A DNA stretch of 64,000 bases from an uncultured Alistipes sp. (GTDB taxonomy: Bacteria > Bacteroidota > Bacteroidia > Bacteroidales > Rikenellaceae): positions 31,236-95,235 of the forward strand of contig URBK01000010.1 of the NCBI GenBank assembly GCA_900546065.1, given 5' to 3'. The position numbers and the translations under genes were made by a program. Positions 26,324-33,483 of this stretch are shown in pieces. Numbering within the stretch: the stretch's first letter is position 1; each line of letters begins with the position of its first letter. The notes beneath the pieces are model-generated. The model ran no database searches and was not told the origin of the DNA. It worked only from the letters and a program-made list of their open reading frames with translations.

Positions 26324-27079
26324 ATGTTACAACTTTTGCAATTGGCACAGGACTACTCGTCTTACGACAACTCATTCGTCGGCGGAGGCTTCTCCACGTC
26401 GGGTTCGATACTGCTCATGGTCATAATAGCCGTGGCGGGATATATCGTGCAGGCACGCCTGCAGTCCGTATTCCACAAATATTCGCAGGTGGCATTCCCC
26501 GGCAACCTCACAGGTGCCGAGGTGGCCGAGAAGATGCTGCGTGACAACAACATCCACAACGTCAGGATAACCCACGTCGGAGGCATGCTCACCGACCACT
26601 TCAACCCCCAGAACATGACCGTCAACCTGAGCGACTCGGTCTACTCGTCGCGCAGCATCGCCGCCGCGGCCGTCGCCTGCCACGAGTGCGGCCACGCCAT
26701 ACAGCACGCACGCGGATATGCACCCCTCGCACTGCGCTCGGCGCTGGTGCCCGTAGTCAGCTTCTCCTCGCGCATAGCCACATGGGTCATTCTGGCCGGT
26801 ATACTCATCATGGCAACCACCAGCAGCACCCTTGTCTGCTGGATCGGCATCGCCCTGATCGCCATGACCGCCGTCTTCTCGATAGTGACGCTGCCCGTCG
26901 AGTACAACGCCTCGCAGCGCGCGCTCGAGTGGCTCGAGTCGAGCCGCACGCTTCAGGGCGCGCAGCTCTCGTATGCACGCGAGGCGCTCAAGTGGGCCGC
27001 ACGCACATACCTCGTGGCCGCACTCTCGGCCATAGCCACCGTCCTCTACTACGTATCCCTCATCTCGCGTCGTGACTGA
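26324..27079 (+). CDS. Zinc-dependent membrane metallopeptidase (YugP-like)
   Basis: A 251-residue membrane protein with an N-terminal helix, a zinc site HECGH in VACHECGHAIQHARGYAPL, and three to four hydrophobic segments after it. This matches the 'zinc metallopeptidase' family typified by Bacillus YugP, whose substrates are largely unknown. The HExxH glutamate and both histidines are present. The stop codon overlaps the ATG of the SGNH gene by one base (TGATG), implying translational coupling. A TACTTTTG -7-like box lies at 26107-26114 with no clear -33, leaving a leader of about 200 nt. Confidence 0.85.
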   Translation: MLQLLQLAQDYSSYDNSFVGGGFSTSGSILLMVIIAVAGYIVQARLQSVFHKYSQVAFPGNLTGAEVAEKMLRDNNIHNVRITHVGGMLTDHFNPQNMTVNLSDSVYSSRSIAAAAVACHECGHAIQHARGYAPLALRSALVPVVSFSSRIATWVILAGILIMATTSSTLVCWIGIALIAMTAVFSIVTLPVEYNASQRALEWLESSRTLQGAQLSYAREALKWAARTYLVAALSAIATVLYYVSLISRRD

Positions 27080-28797
27080 TGGCTAAACGTCCCGAGGACT
27101 ATACCTCACGCACATTCCTTTTCGCCATGGCCACGCTTGTCGTGCTCATGGCGATAAGTGTAATACCCCCCATCGAAGCGGGGGGCATATCGCTGCGCCG
27201 TGCCAATATCCTCTCGGACCTCATACGCTTCGACAGCGACAAGGCCCCGGCCGCCGAGCCCGCACAGCCCGAGATCGACGTCGAGGAGTTCCATGTCGAC
27301 ATGGAGGAGGTCGAGCGTCAGGTGGCGCGCGTAGCGCAAGAGGCCTCGCCCACGGGTGACGGCACCTCGGCTTCGTGGCAGGGGATATTCGAGCAGCAAC
27401 CCGTCGAGGCCGACACCACCCTCACCGACACTTTTGCCGCAGACTCCCTCGAGGCACACCGGCGTGCCGTCGCCGAGGCCGACTTCTCGGCCCTGCTGCC
27501 CGCCGATACGCTCATAACCCCCGTCGAGGAGTTCTTCGAGGGCGAGGGCCCGTCGCCCCTGCAACGCCTCTACGACAAGCTGCTCGACGGTTCGCAGCCC
27601 GTGCGCATAGCCTTCATGGGCGACTCGTTCGTCGAGGGCGACATCCTCACGGCCGACCTGCGCGAGATGCTTCAGGAGACCTTCGGCGGCGGAGGCGTCG
27701 GGTTCGTACCCGCAGCCTCGCCCTTCACGGGCTTCCGCCAGACCGTCAAGACCACATCCAAGGGGTGGACCCCATACAACATCATGCAGCGCAAGAGCGT
27801 GCCCGACCCCTATGCCGGTGACTTCTTCGTCTCGGGCTGGGTCGCCGCGGCCGCCGACGGCGCATCCACACGCTGGGACATGACCTCGCGCCGCCGGCAT
27901 CTGGAGGAGTGCAGCCGCGCACGCCTGCTCTTCATCAGCCGCAGTCCCTCGCAGGTGAGCGTCACGCTCAACGACGGCGAGGTGCGCACCTTCGGCTTCG
28001 AGGGTGACGAGGTGGTGCGGCAGATCGTCGTCGAGAAGCCGCAGATACGCTCGCTCGAGATGAAGGTCGAGCGCGGGGCCGACGGATTCACCGCCTACGG
28101 CGCCGACTTCGACGACCTGAAGGGCGTCTCGGTCGACAACTTCTCCATACGCAGCAACAACGGGCAGGCCATGTTCTGGACATCGCCCTCAGTCAACGCC
28201 CAGATCAACTCGATGCGCCCCTACGATCTGGTCATACTCCAATACGGACTCAACATCATGCAGGCCGACCGCCACGACTACTCGCTCTATGCCGAGCAGG
28301 TCGAGAAGATGATACGTTTCGTGCGCAGCTGCTTCCCGCAGGCCGCCGTCGTGGTGATGGGCGTAAGCGACCGCTCGCAGCGCGGCGAGGACGGCATCGT
28401 CCCGATGGAGTCGGCACGCGACCTCTCGCAGTGGCAGCGCTCGGCCGCCGAGGCGTGCGGCGCAGCCTATTGGGATACGTACGGCGCCATGCAGCGTCTG
28501 GGCGGCATGACCTCGTTCGTCGACAACGGCTGGGCCGGAAAGGACTATACACACATAAACTACGCCGGCGGCGCACAGGTCGCACGCGCCCTCTTCCACG
28601 GATTGCTTCAGGGCGTGCAGCGCCATATCGAATATATGCGCGAGGCGATCGAGCGTCAGCGTCCGGTGATAGCCGAGCCTCTGGATGATATAGCCCCCGT
28701 CGGGACGGACACTCTCGACGCGGAGCTGCCGACACTGCCCGCACCTCTGACGGATGACGACCTGCGGCCCGAACCCGAGCCGCTGCCGCTGCCCTGA
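27079..28797 (+). CDS. SGNH-fold esterase/acetyltransferase, membrane-anchored
   Basis: A 572-residue protein with one N-terminal membrane helix (about residues 14-32), a Glu-rich linker and a periplasmic SGNH domain from about residue 165 to 520. Block I is MGDSFVEGD with nucleophile Ser183; block V is KDYTHINYAGG with the Asp489/His492 pair. Block III-like ILQYGLNIMQ is present. The next gene encodes an MBOAT acyltransferase, the pairing seen in alginate- and peptidoglycan-O-acetylation systems (AlgI/AlgJ, PatA/PatB). The likely role is acyl transfer to, or removal from, an envelope polysaccharide; the polymer is unknown. A Pro-rich tail ends the protein. Confidence 0.82.
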   Translation: MAKRPEDYTSRTFLFAMATLVVLMAISVIPPIEAGGISLRRANILSDLIRFDSDKAPAAEPAQPEIDVEEFHVDMEEVERQVARVAQEASPTGDGTSASWQGIFEQQPVEADTTLTDTFAADSLEAHRRAVAEADFSALLPADTLITPVEEFFEGEGPSPLQRLYDKLLDGSQPVRIAFMGDSFVEGDILTADLREMLQETFGGGGVGFVPAASPFTGFRQTVKTTSKGWTPYNIMQRKSVPDPYAGDFFVSGWVAAAADGASTRWDMTSRRRHLEECSRARLLFISRSPSQVSVTLNDGEVRTFGFEGDEVVRQIVVEKPQIRSLEMKVERGADGFTAYGADFDDLKGVSVDNFSIRSNNGQAMFWTSPSVNAQINSMRPYDLVILQYGLNIMQADRHDYSLYAEQVEKMIRFVRSCFPQAAVVVMGVSDRSQRGEDGIVPMESARDLSQWQRSAAEACGAAYWDTYGAMQRLGGMTSFVDNGWAGKDYTHINYAGGAQVARALFHGLLQGVQRHIEYMREAIERQRPVIAEPLDDIAPVGTDTLDAELPTLPAPLTDDDLRPEPEPLPLP

Positions 28798-28914
28798 CCG
28801 GCACAAAAGGCCCCCGACCGATAAATCCGATAAATAAGAGGCTACCGACAAGAGAGATACGGCCGAAACGACCGATAAGATAGACACCGCACCCGAAAAA
28901 CAACCCTTACGCCG

Positions 28915-30402
28915 ATGGAACAGATTGTAGAGAGAGTTCTGGAGCTGCTGCACTATGACGCCTCCGCGCCGCTGATATTCAACAGCGGGCTCTTTCTGTT
29001 TCTCTTCGTAGGTTTTTCGGCGGGGTATGTGCTGATGCGGCGCGCCTCGACGCTGCGCATACTCTACGTCATACTCTTCTCCATATACTTCTACTACAAG
29101 TCGAGCGGCATCTATTTCCTGCTTCTGGTCTTTGTTGCCGTGAGCGACTACTGGATAGCCCACGGCATAGCCGCCGCCCGCTCGAAAAAGACAAAACGGT
29201 GGCTTGTGGCGCTGAGCGTGGCCGTAAACCTCGGCATGCTCGGCTACTTCAAGTACACCAACTTCTTCATCGAGATCGCCAACAACATCTTCGGGGCGGG
29301 GTTCCTCGACTTCCGCAACATCTTCCTGCCCGTGGGTATCTCGTTCTTCGTCTTCCAGTCGATGAGCTACACCATCGACGTCTACCGCGGCGTCATACGC
29401 CCCCTCGACCGCTGGATCGACTACATGTTCTACCTGTCGTTCTTCCCGCAGCTGGTGGCGGGCCCCATCGTCCGCGCCCGCGACTTCATACCCCAGATAC
29501 GGCAGCCGCTGCGCGTCACGCGCCGCATGTTCGGCCTCGGCGTGGCCTTCATCATCATAGGGCTCATAAAGAAGGCCGTCATCTCGGACTACATATCGCT
29601 CAACTTCGTCGACCGTATCTTCGACGACCCGGCCCTCTATTCGGGATTCGAGTGCCTGATGGGAATATACGGATACGCCCTGCAGATCTACTGCGACTTC
29701 TCGGGCTACTCCGACATGGCCATAGGCATCGCCCTGCTGCTCGGATTCCGCTTCCCCAAGAACTTCGACGCGCCATACAAGTCGGCCACCATCACCGAGT
29801 TCTGGCGCCGCTGGCACATATCGCTCTCGTCGTGGCTGCGCGACTACCTCTACATATCGCTCGGCGGCAACCGCAAGGGCCGCGTGCGCACGTACGTCAA
29901 CCTGCTGCTGACGATGCTTCTCGGCGGCCTGTGGCACGGCGCCGCCGTGCGCTTCATCCTCTGGGGCGCGCTGCACGGCGTGGCCCTCGCCCTGCACAAG
30001 ATGTGGATGGCCGTGGTGCCGTGGGCCAAGATCAACGGCAAGGATATGAACATCGTGCTGCGCGTGGTGGGTATCATCTTCACGTTCAATCTGGTATGCT
30101 TCGGATGGCTGCTCTTCCGCGCCGAGGACATGCAGACCGTACACGTCATGCTCTACCAGATATTCAACAACTTCAACCCGGCAATCATCCCGCAGGTGGT
30201 CGAGGGATACAAGGCCGTCTTCGCACTCATAGTGCTGGGCTACGCCATGCACTTCCTGCCCGAGAAGATCGATATCGATATCCGCAACCGCGTCGTCAAC
30301 GCCTCGTTCTGGTGGCAGGTGGCGCTTATGGCCCTCACCATCTGGTGCGTCATGCAGATCAAGTCGAGCGACATCCAGCCCTTCATATATTTCCAGTTCT
30401 GA
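28915..30402 (+). CDS. MBOAT O-acyltransferase (AlgI/PatA-like)
   Basis: A 495-residue inner-membrane protein with 10 or more helices, of the membrane-bound O-acyltransferase family. The conserved blocks EFWRRWHISLSSWLRDYLY and LLGGLWHGAAVRFILWGALHG are intact, and the second contains catalytic His341. Related proteins pass an acyl group from a cytoplasmic donor across the membrane to a partner SGNH enzyme. Here the partner is the upstream gene, separated by 117 nt rich in short CCGATAA-like repeats. Function with the SGNH protein is inferred from neighbourhood and family. Confidence 0.92.
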   Translation: MEQIVERVLELLHYDASAPLIFNSGLFLFLFVGFSAGYVLMRRASTLRILYVILFSIYFYYKSSGIYFLLLVFVAVSDYWIAHGIAAARSKKTKRWLVALSVAVNLGMLGYFKYTNFFIEIANNIFGAGFLDFRNIFLPVGISFFVFQSMSYTIDVYRGVIRPLDRWIDYMFYLSFFPQLVAGPIVRARDFIPQIRQPLRVTRRMFGLGVAFIIIGLIKKAVISDYISLNFVDRIFDDPALYSGFECLMGIYGYALQIYCDFSGYSDMAIGIALLLGFRFPKNFDAPYKSATITEFWRRWHISLSSWLRDYLYISLGGNRKGRVRTYVNLLLTMLLGGLWHGAAVRFILWGALHGVALALHKMWMAVVPWAKINGKDMNIVLRVVGIIFTFNLVCFGWLLFRAEDMQTVHVMLYQIFNNFNPAIIPQVVEGYKAVFALIVLGYAMHFLPEKIDIDIRNRVVNASFWWQVALMALTIWCVMQIKSSDIQPFIYFQF

Positions 30403-30442
30403 CAGCCTCAGGGCCGCCGCGGCCGCAAGGATATTTACATGT

Positions 30443-30468
30443 TGCGATATACATATTGAGATATCGCA
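30443..30468. repeat. Inverted repeat before RNA motif copy 1
   Basis: An 8-bp perfect stem TGCGATAT/ATATCGCA with a 10-nt loop. No T-tract follows, so it does not look like an ordinary terminator. Confidence 0.55.
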
Positions 30469-30488
30469 TCCCCCGAAAGGAGTTTTCG

Positions 30489-30570
30489 CGCGGGATGTCC
30501 GTACTGCTTGTTTCAGTGTGGGGCAGCGAAGGCCCGAGCGTGGATAAGTTCTGTGCGGCTCCCGCGTTTT
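30489..30570 (+). ncRNA. Candidate structured RNA motif, copy 1
   Basis: An 82-nt element bounded by CGCGGG/CCCGCG and ended by TTTT. Inside, CTTGT (30507-30511) can pair with ATAAG (30544-30548), and GGGC-AGCGAAG-GCCC forms a small hairpin. The core GCAGCGAAGGCC and GAGCGTGGATAAG is identical, save for one base between the two blocks, to copy 2 about 426 nt downstream. Changes between the copies preserve the pairings. The family is not recognised. Confidence 0.55.
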
Positions 30571-30621
30571 ACTGTCTGCAAACAACAATCCTCGGAATAA
30601 CGTCCACGCCGTATAAAACTA

Positions 30622-30690
30622 TCCCCGAAAAATCTCTCCCGAAAAATCCCTCCCGAAAAATCCATCCCGAAAAATTCCTCCGAGAAAACT
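30622..30690. repeat. 14-bp tandem repeat
   Basis: About four to five copies of CCCGAAAAATCNCT lie head to tail between the two RNA-motif copies. No gene is associated. Confidence 0.85.
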
Positions 30691-30693
30691 TTT

Positions 30694-30719
30694 GTGCGGG
30701 TGATTTGCTTCTCCCGCAC
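30694..30719 (+). terminator. Hairpin overlapping the 30.7-kb promoter
   Basis: GTGCGGG (30694-30700) pairs with CCCGCAC (30713-30719), followed by CCTTTTC. It could end upstream transcription just before the promoter or be an operator-like element, since the -33 TTTG is in its loop. Confidence 0.45.
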
Positions 30720-30735
30720 CCTTTTCATATCTTTG
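30704..30735 (+). promoter_or_regulatory. Promoter upstream of RNA motif copy 2 and the DprA-like gene
   Basis: TTTG (30704-30707), 20 nt, then TATCTTTG (30728-30735) is a full consensus match. Transcription would start about 30742, giving a 255-nt leader before the DprA-like ATG. Confidence 0.75.
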
Positions 30736-30874
30736 TGTCGGCGCGCCGCCATGCGGCCGCCAAACATATTACGAACGTTTTAGTTACGTATCTTTCTCGC
30801 TCAAACTTCGCAACTTTGACCAATAGAAAGGAATGTAACAAGGACGCTCCGTGGACGTATGTATCGTCACGCAG

Positions 30875-30892
30875 GCAGGCCTTTTGGCCTGC
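30875..30892 (+). repeat. Perfect hairpin in the leader
   Basis: GCAGGCC-TTTT-GGCCTGC is a 7-bp perfect stem with a TTTT loop, 22 nt before RNA motif copy 2. Copy 1 also has a hairpin about 20 nt upstream. Confidence 0.6.
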
Positions 30893-30914
30893 TATGTGTA
30901 TGGTACGCGTTTCG

Positions 30915-30997
30915 CGTGGGCTGTCCGTGTTGCTTATTTCTATTGGGGGCAGCGAAGGCCTGAGCGTGGATAAGTCAATGCGGCAACCCACGTTTTT
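30915..30997 (+). ncRNA. Candidate structured RNA motif, copy 2 (leader of DprA-like gene)
   Basis: Bounded by CGTGGG (30915-30920) and CCCACG (30987-30992), then TTTTT, with the ATG of the DprA-like gene immediately after. Relative to copy 1 a C-G pair of the closing stem is replaced by T-A. CTTAT (30933-30937) pairs with ATAAG (30970-30974), where copy 1 has a G-T wobble. The position abutting a start codon suggests a cis-regulatory role; this is inference. Confidence 0.55.
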
Positions 30998-31474
30998 ATG
31001 GCTTTCGATTACGACTACACGGGCAACATAGCCCTGCTCGACCTTCCGAAGGTCGCATTCTTCGCCTCGCGCGAGGTATCGCCCGAGCAGCGGCGCAGCG
31101 CCCTCCGCTGGGCCGAGCAGACGATCCGCACCGGCGACGCCGTCATCAGCGGCTTCCACTCGCCCCTCGAGGCCGAGATCCTCGAACGGCTCCTCGCCGC
31201 GCGCCACCCCGTCATCTGGGCGCACGCCCGCACACTCCACCGGCACTATCCGCCACATGTCGAACAGGCCATGGCCGAGGGGCGCATCCTTATCTTCGCC
31301 GCGCGCAACATTCCTCGTGCGGGTCTCCGTGCCGCGCAGGCGCGCAACTGCATCGTCGCCTCGATGGCCGCGCGGAGCCTCTTCGTCATCAACGCCTCGG
31401 CCGGCCGCCACAGCTCCCTCGCCGTCATATACGACATGGAACGCATGTCGGGACGGGCAACACTGCTGCAATAG
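30998..31474 (+). CDS. Small DprA/Smf-like Rossmann protein
   Basis: A 158-residue protein with the core pattern of the DprA/LOG Rossmann fold: KVAFFASREVSPEQRRSALR, then TGDAVISGFHSPLEAEILERL, then PVIWAHARTLHRHYPPHVEQAM and GRILIFA. Full DprA proteins (about 300-370 aa) bind ssDNA and load RecA during transformation; this is only the Rossmann part, without SAM or winged-helix domains. The usual SG-x-A-x-GID loop is changed to SGFHSPLE. The ATG directly follows a T5 run that ends a candidate RNA hairpin. A separate role, such as nucleotide sensing, is possible. Function unknown. Confidence 0.65.
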   Translation: MAFDYDYTGNIALLDLPKVAFFASREVSPEQRRSALRWAEQTIRTGDAVISGFHSPLEAEILERLLAARHPVIWAHARTLHRHYPPHVEQAMAEGRILIFAARNIPRAGLRAAQARNCIVASMAARSLFVINASAGRHSSLAVIYDMERMSGRATLLQ

Positions 31475-31658
31475 GCCCGCCGCATTTATCAAAAAACATA
31501 TCGGCAACGGCCGCCATATAGTTAAAAACGACATTCCGCACACTTTAACGCCCGTTACGGTGAGGTTTTTGTTCGGCAGTTTCAGTATATTTGGTAATAT
31601 AATGCCAATGTTGATAAAATAATCCGGAGATAGACGACACACAGCGTCTTTTTTTTAC

Positions 31659-31666
31659 TATCTTTG
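31659..31666 (+). promoter_or_regulatory. Probable -7 box for the secreted protein gene
   Basis: TATCTTTG lies 35 nt before the ATG at 31702, behind a T8 tract. No TTTG is found at the ideal distance. Confidence 0.5.
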
Positions 31667-31701
31667 GACTATCCGCTTGGCAACCGAAAAACTATCCTGT
31701 C

Positions 31702-32721
31702 ATGAAACCGCGAATATGCCTCACGATTCTCGCCTTCGCGTTCATCGTCCCCGCCACGGAGGCCAACGCTCAACTTATGCCCGACTCGACCGTGCAGATC
31801 ACCGCATACTGGCAGAAGGGCGACCAGATGACTTACGACTACCGCTCGACCGAGTGTCTGGTCGAGGATGGCGACACGGTGCGCCTGCGCAGCTACTCCG
31901 ACATACGCACCATAGAGGTCATCGACGCAACACCCACGCGATACACCCTCCGGATATCAAACCACCGCCACTTCGAACAGGACCCAATCGCACAGATGAT
32001 CTACGGGCTCGAACAGCGCGAGGGGCTCAACGTACCCCTCATAATCGAGACATCGCTCGACGGCGAGCTGCTATGTGTGGTCAACGCCGCCGAGATCGTC
32101 GAGGCCGCGCACAAACTCTCCGACCGCGCCGCCGAGACCCTCTACGACAGCCTCCCCGACCCCGTGCGCCGCACTACGCCCCAATGGGAGTGGCAGAACA
32201 TAATCGAGAAGTGGATCAACCCCGACGCCTCCACGACACGCACCATAGAGGACATAGGCCGCATATTCTTCTTCCACGGCACGCGCTTCCGCCCCGACAC
32301 CGAATATGAACGGCACGAGAGCCTCCGCCTGCCCATGACCGATGCCGAGGCCGACTGCGTCACGACATTCTGGGCCGACGGCGCAACTACCGACGCCGCC
32401 TCCGCAATGCTCCACACCCACTCCGTATCGCAGGCCGAGGAGGCCATGCGCACAACCGCCGCCGCACACCCCGAAGCTCTCCTCCTCGGCGGCGCCATAA
32501 CTCCCGAACAGGCCCCCGACACCAGCGTCACGATGGAGAGCTTCTCGGGCGAGGAGATACACTTCGCCTCGGGATGGCCCCTGCAGGCATACTGGAGCAC
32601 GCGCCTTACGGCCTCGCCGCCCGACGGCCGCAAGATCCTCATACGCGTGCGCAAGCAGCTCACACGCCGCGACAGCGACGCCCCCCTCACCTCCGAGGCC
32701 GAGACCCCGCCCCTGTTCTGA
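31702..32721 (+). CDS. Secreted protein of unknown function
   Basis: A 339-residue protein with a clear signal peptide (cleavage near ATEANAQL). The mature part starts with an antiparallel beta pattern (VQITAYWQKGDQMTYDYRST, TRYTLRISNHRH) that is common in periplasmic or outer-membrane-associated proteins of Bacteroidetes. The middle contains a helical stretch, and the end returns to strands (YWSTRLTASPPDGRKILIRV). No catalytic motif, lipobox or membrane segment is seen. It is monocistronic with its own -7 box. No function assigned. Confidence 0.7.
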   Translation: MKPRICLTILAFAFIVPATEANAQLMPDSTVQITAYWQKGDQMTYDYRSTECLVEDGDTVRLRSYSDIRTIEVIDATPTRYTLRISNHRHFEQDPIAQMIYGLEQREGLNVPLIIETSLDGELLCVVNAAEIVEAAHKLSDRAAETLYDSLPDPVRRTTPQWEWQNIIEKWINPDASTTRTIEDIGRIFFFHGTRFRPDTEYERHESLRLPMTDAEADCVTTFWADGATTDAASAMLHTHSVSQAEEAMRTTAAAHPEALLLGGAITPEQAPDTSVTMESFSGEEIHFASGWPLQAYWSTRLTASPPDGRKILIRVRKQLTRRDSDAPLTSEAETPPLF

Positions 32722-32820
32722 GGCCCCATTACGTCACATCCATAAATCCCCCCGCCGCGGACGAAACCCGCCGCGTGAGGCCCTGCATAATGTCCCCCGC
32801 CGCGGCCGCACGGCATGCCG

Positions 32821-32851
32821 GTTGCGTGTTTCGATAAAAACATTATCTTTG
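32821..32851 (+). promoter_or_regulatory. Promoter of queD
   Basis: GTTG (32821-32824), 19 nt, then TATCTTTG (32844-32851). It supports use of the ATG at 32905 with a leader of about 45 nt. Confidence 0.7.
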
Positions 32852-32904
32852 TACATTGCAACATGTGTGAAAGAGATATTGTGACAACGCAACACCGCAA
32901 CCTT

Positions 32905-33357
32905 ATGGCTACAATACGTCTTACCAAGGAGTTCTCGTTCGAGGCCGCGCACGCCCTCGAGGGATATGACGGCGCCTGCCGCGAGATACACGGTCACTCG
33001 TACCGTCTCTTCGTCACCGTCAAAGGCGAACCCTCGACCGACGAATACGACCCCAAGCAGGGTATGGTCATGGACTTCGGACTGCTCAAGCGGATAGTCA
33101 ACGAGCAGATCGTCTCGCGCCTCGACCACGCATTCATCATACGCCGCACCGAGCAGGGAGAACTTCTCCGCGGAATGCTCGCCGACCACTTCTCGCGCAT
33201 AGTCCCGGTAGACTACCAGCCCACGTGCGAGAACATGCTCGTCGACTTCGCCGAGCGTCTGCTCGAGGCGCTGCCCGACGAGGTGCAACTCTACTCGCTG
33301 CGTCTGCACGAGACCGCAACCTCTTTTGCCGAGTGGTTCGCCGACGACAACCTCTGA
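32905..33357 (+). CDS. queD: 6-carboxy-5,6,7,8-tetrahydropterin synthase (QueD/PTPS)
   Basis: Converts 7,8-dihydroneopterin triphosphate to 6-carboxytetrahydropterin, the second step toward queuosine and other 7-deazapurines. The 150-residue protein has the zinc histidines in FEAAHAL and IHGHSYRL and the catalytic Cys in GACREIHGH. The C-terminal LRLHETATSFAEW gives the pterin-anchoring Glu. ATG 32905 (MATIRLTKEF) was preferred to 32863, which would leave almost no leader after the promoter. No other queuosine gene is nearby. Some family members act in folate or tetrahydrobiopterin routes. Confidence 0.9.
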   Translation: MATIRLTKEFSFEAAHALEGYDGACREIHGHSYRLFVTVKGEPSTDEYDPKQGMVMDFGLLKRIVNEQIVSRLDHAFIIRRTEQGELLRGMLADHFSRIVPVDYQPTCENMLVDFAERLLEALPDEVQLYSLRLHETATSFAEWFADDNL

Positions 33358-33413
33358 GACAGCCGACAGCAACCCCTAAGACCGCCGACAGCAACCCCTG
33401 AGACAGCCGACAG
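33356..33413. repeat. 22-bp tandem repeat between queD and polA
   Basis: About 2.6 copies of a 22-nt unit (GAGACAGCCGACAGCAACCC plus CT) start exactly at the queD stop codon. Confidence 0.85.
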
Positions 33414-33483
33414 CCCCCACAACACCCGCGGCAGCCACCCCGCACACCAATGCGGCGAGGCCTCCGCACATACCGCACGCACA

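Noticed and set aside
30833..30838. ATG after an AGAAAGGA sequence in the DprA-like leader
   Set aside because: It is followed at once by a TAA stop, so no peptide can be encoded.
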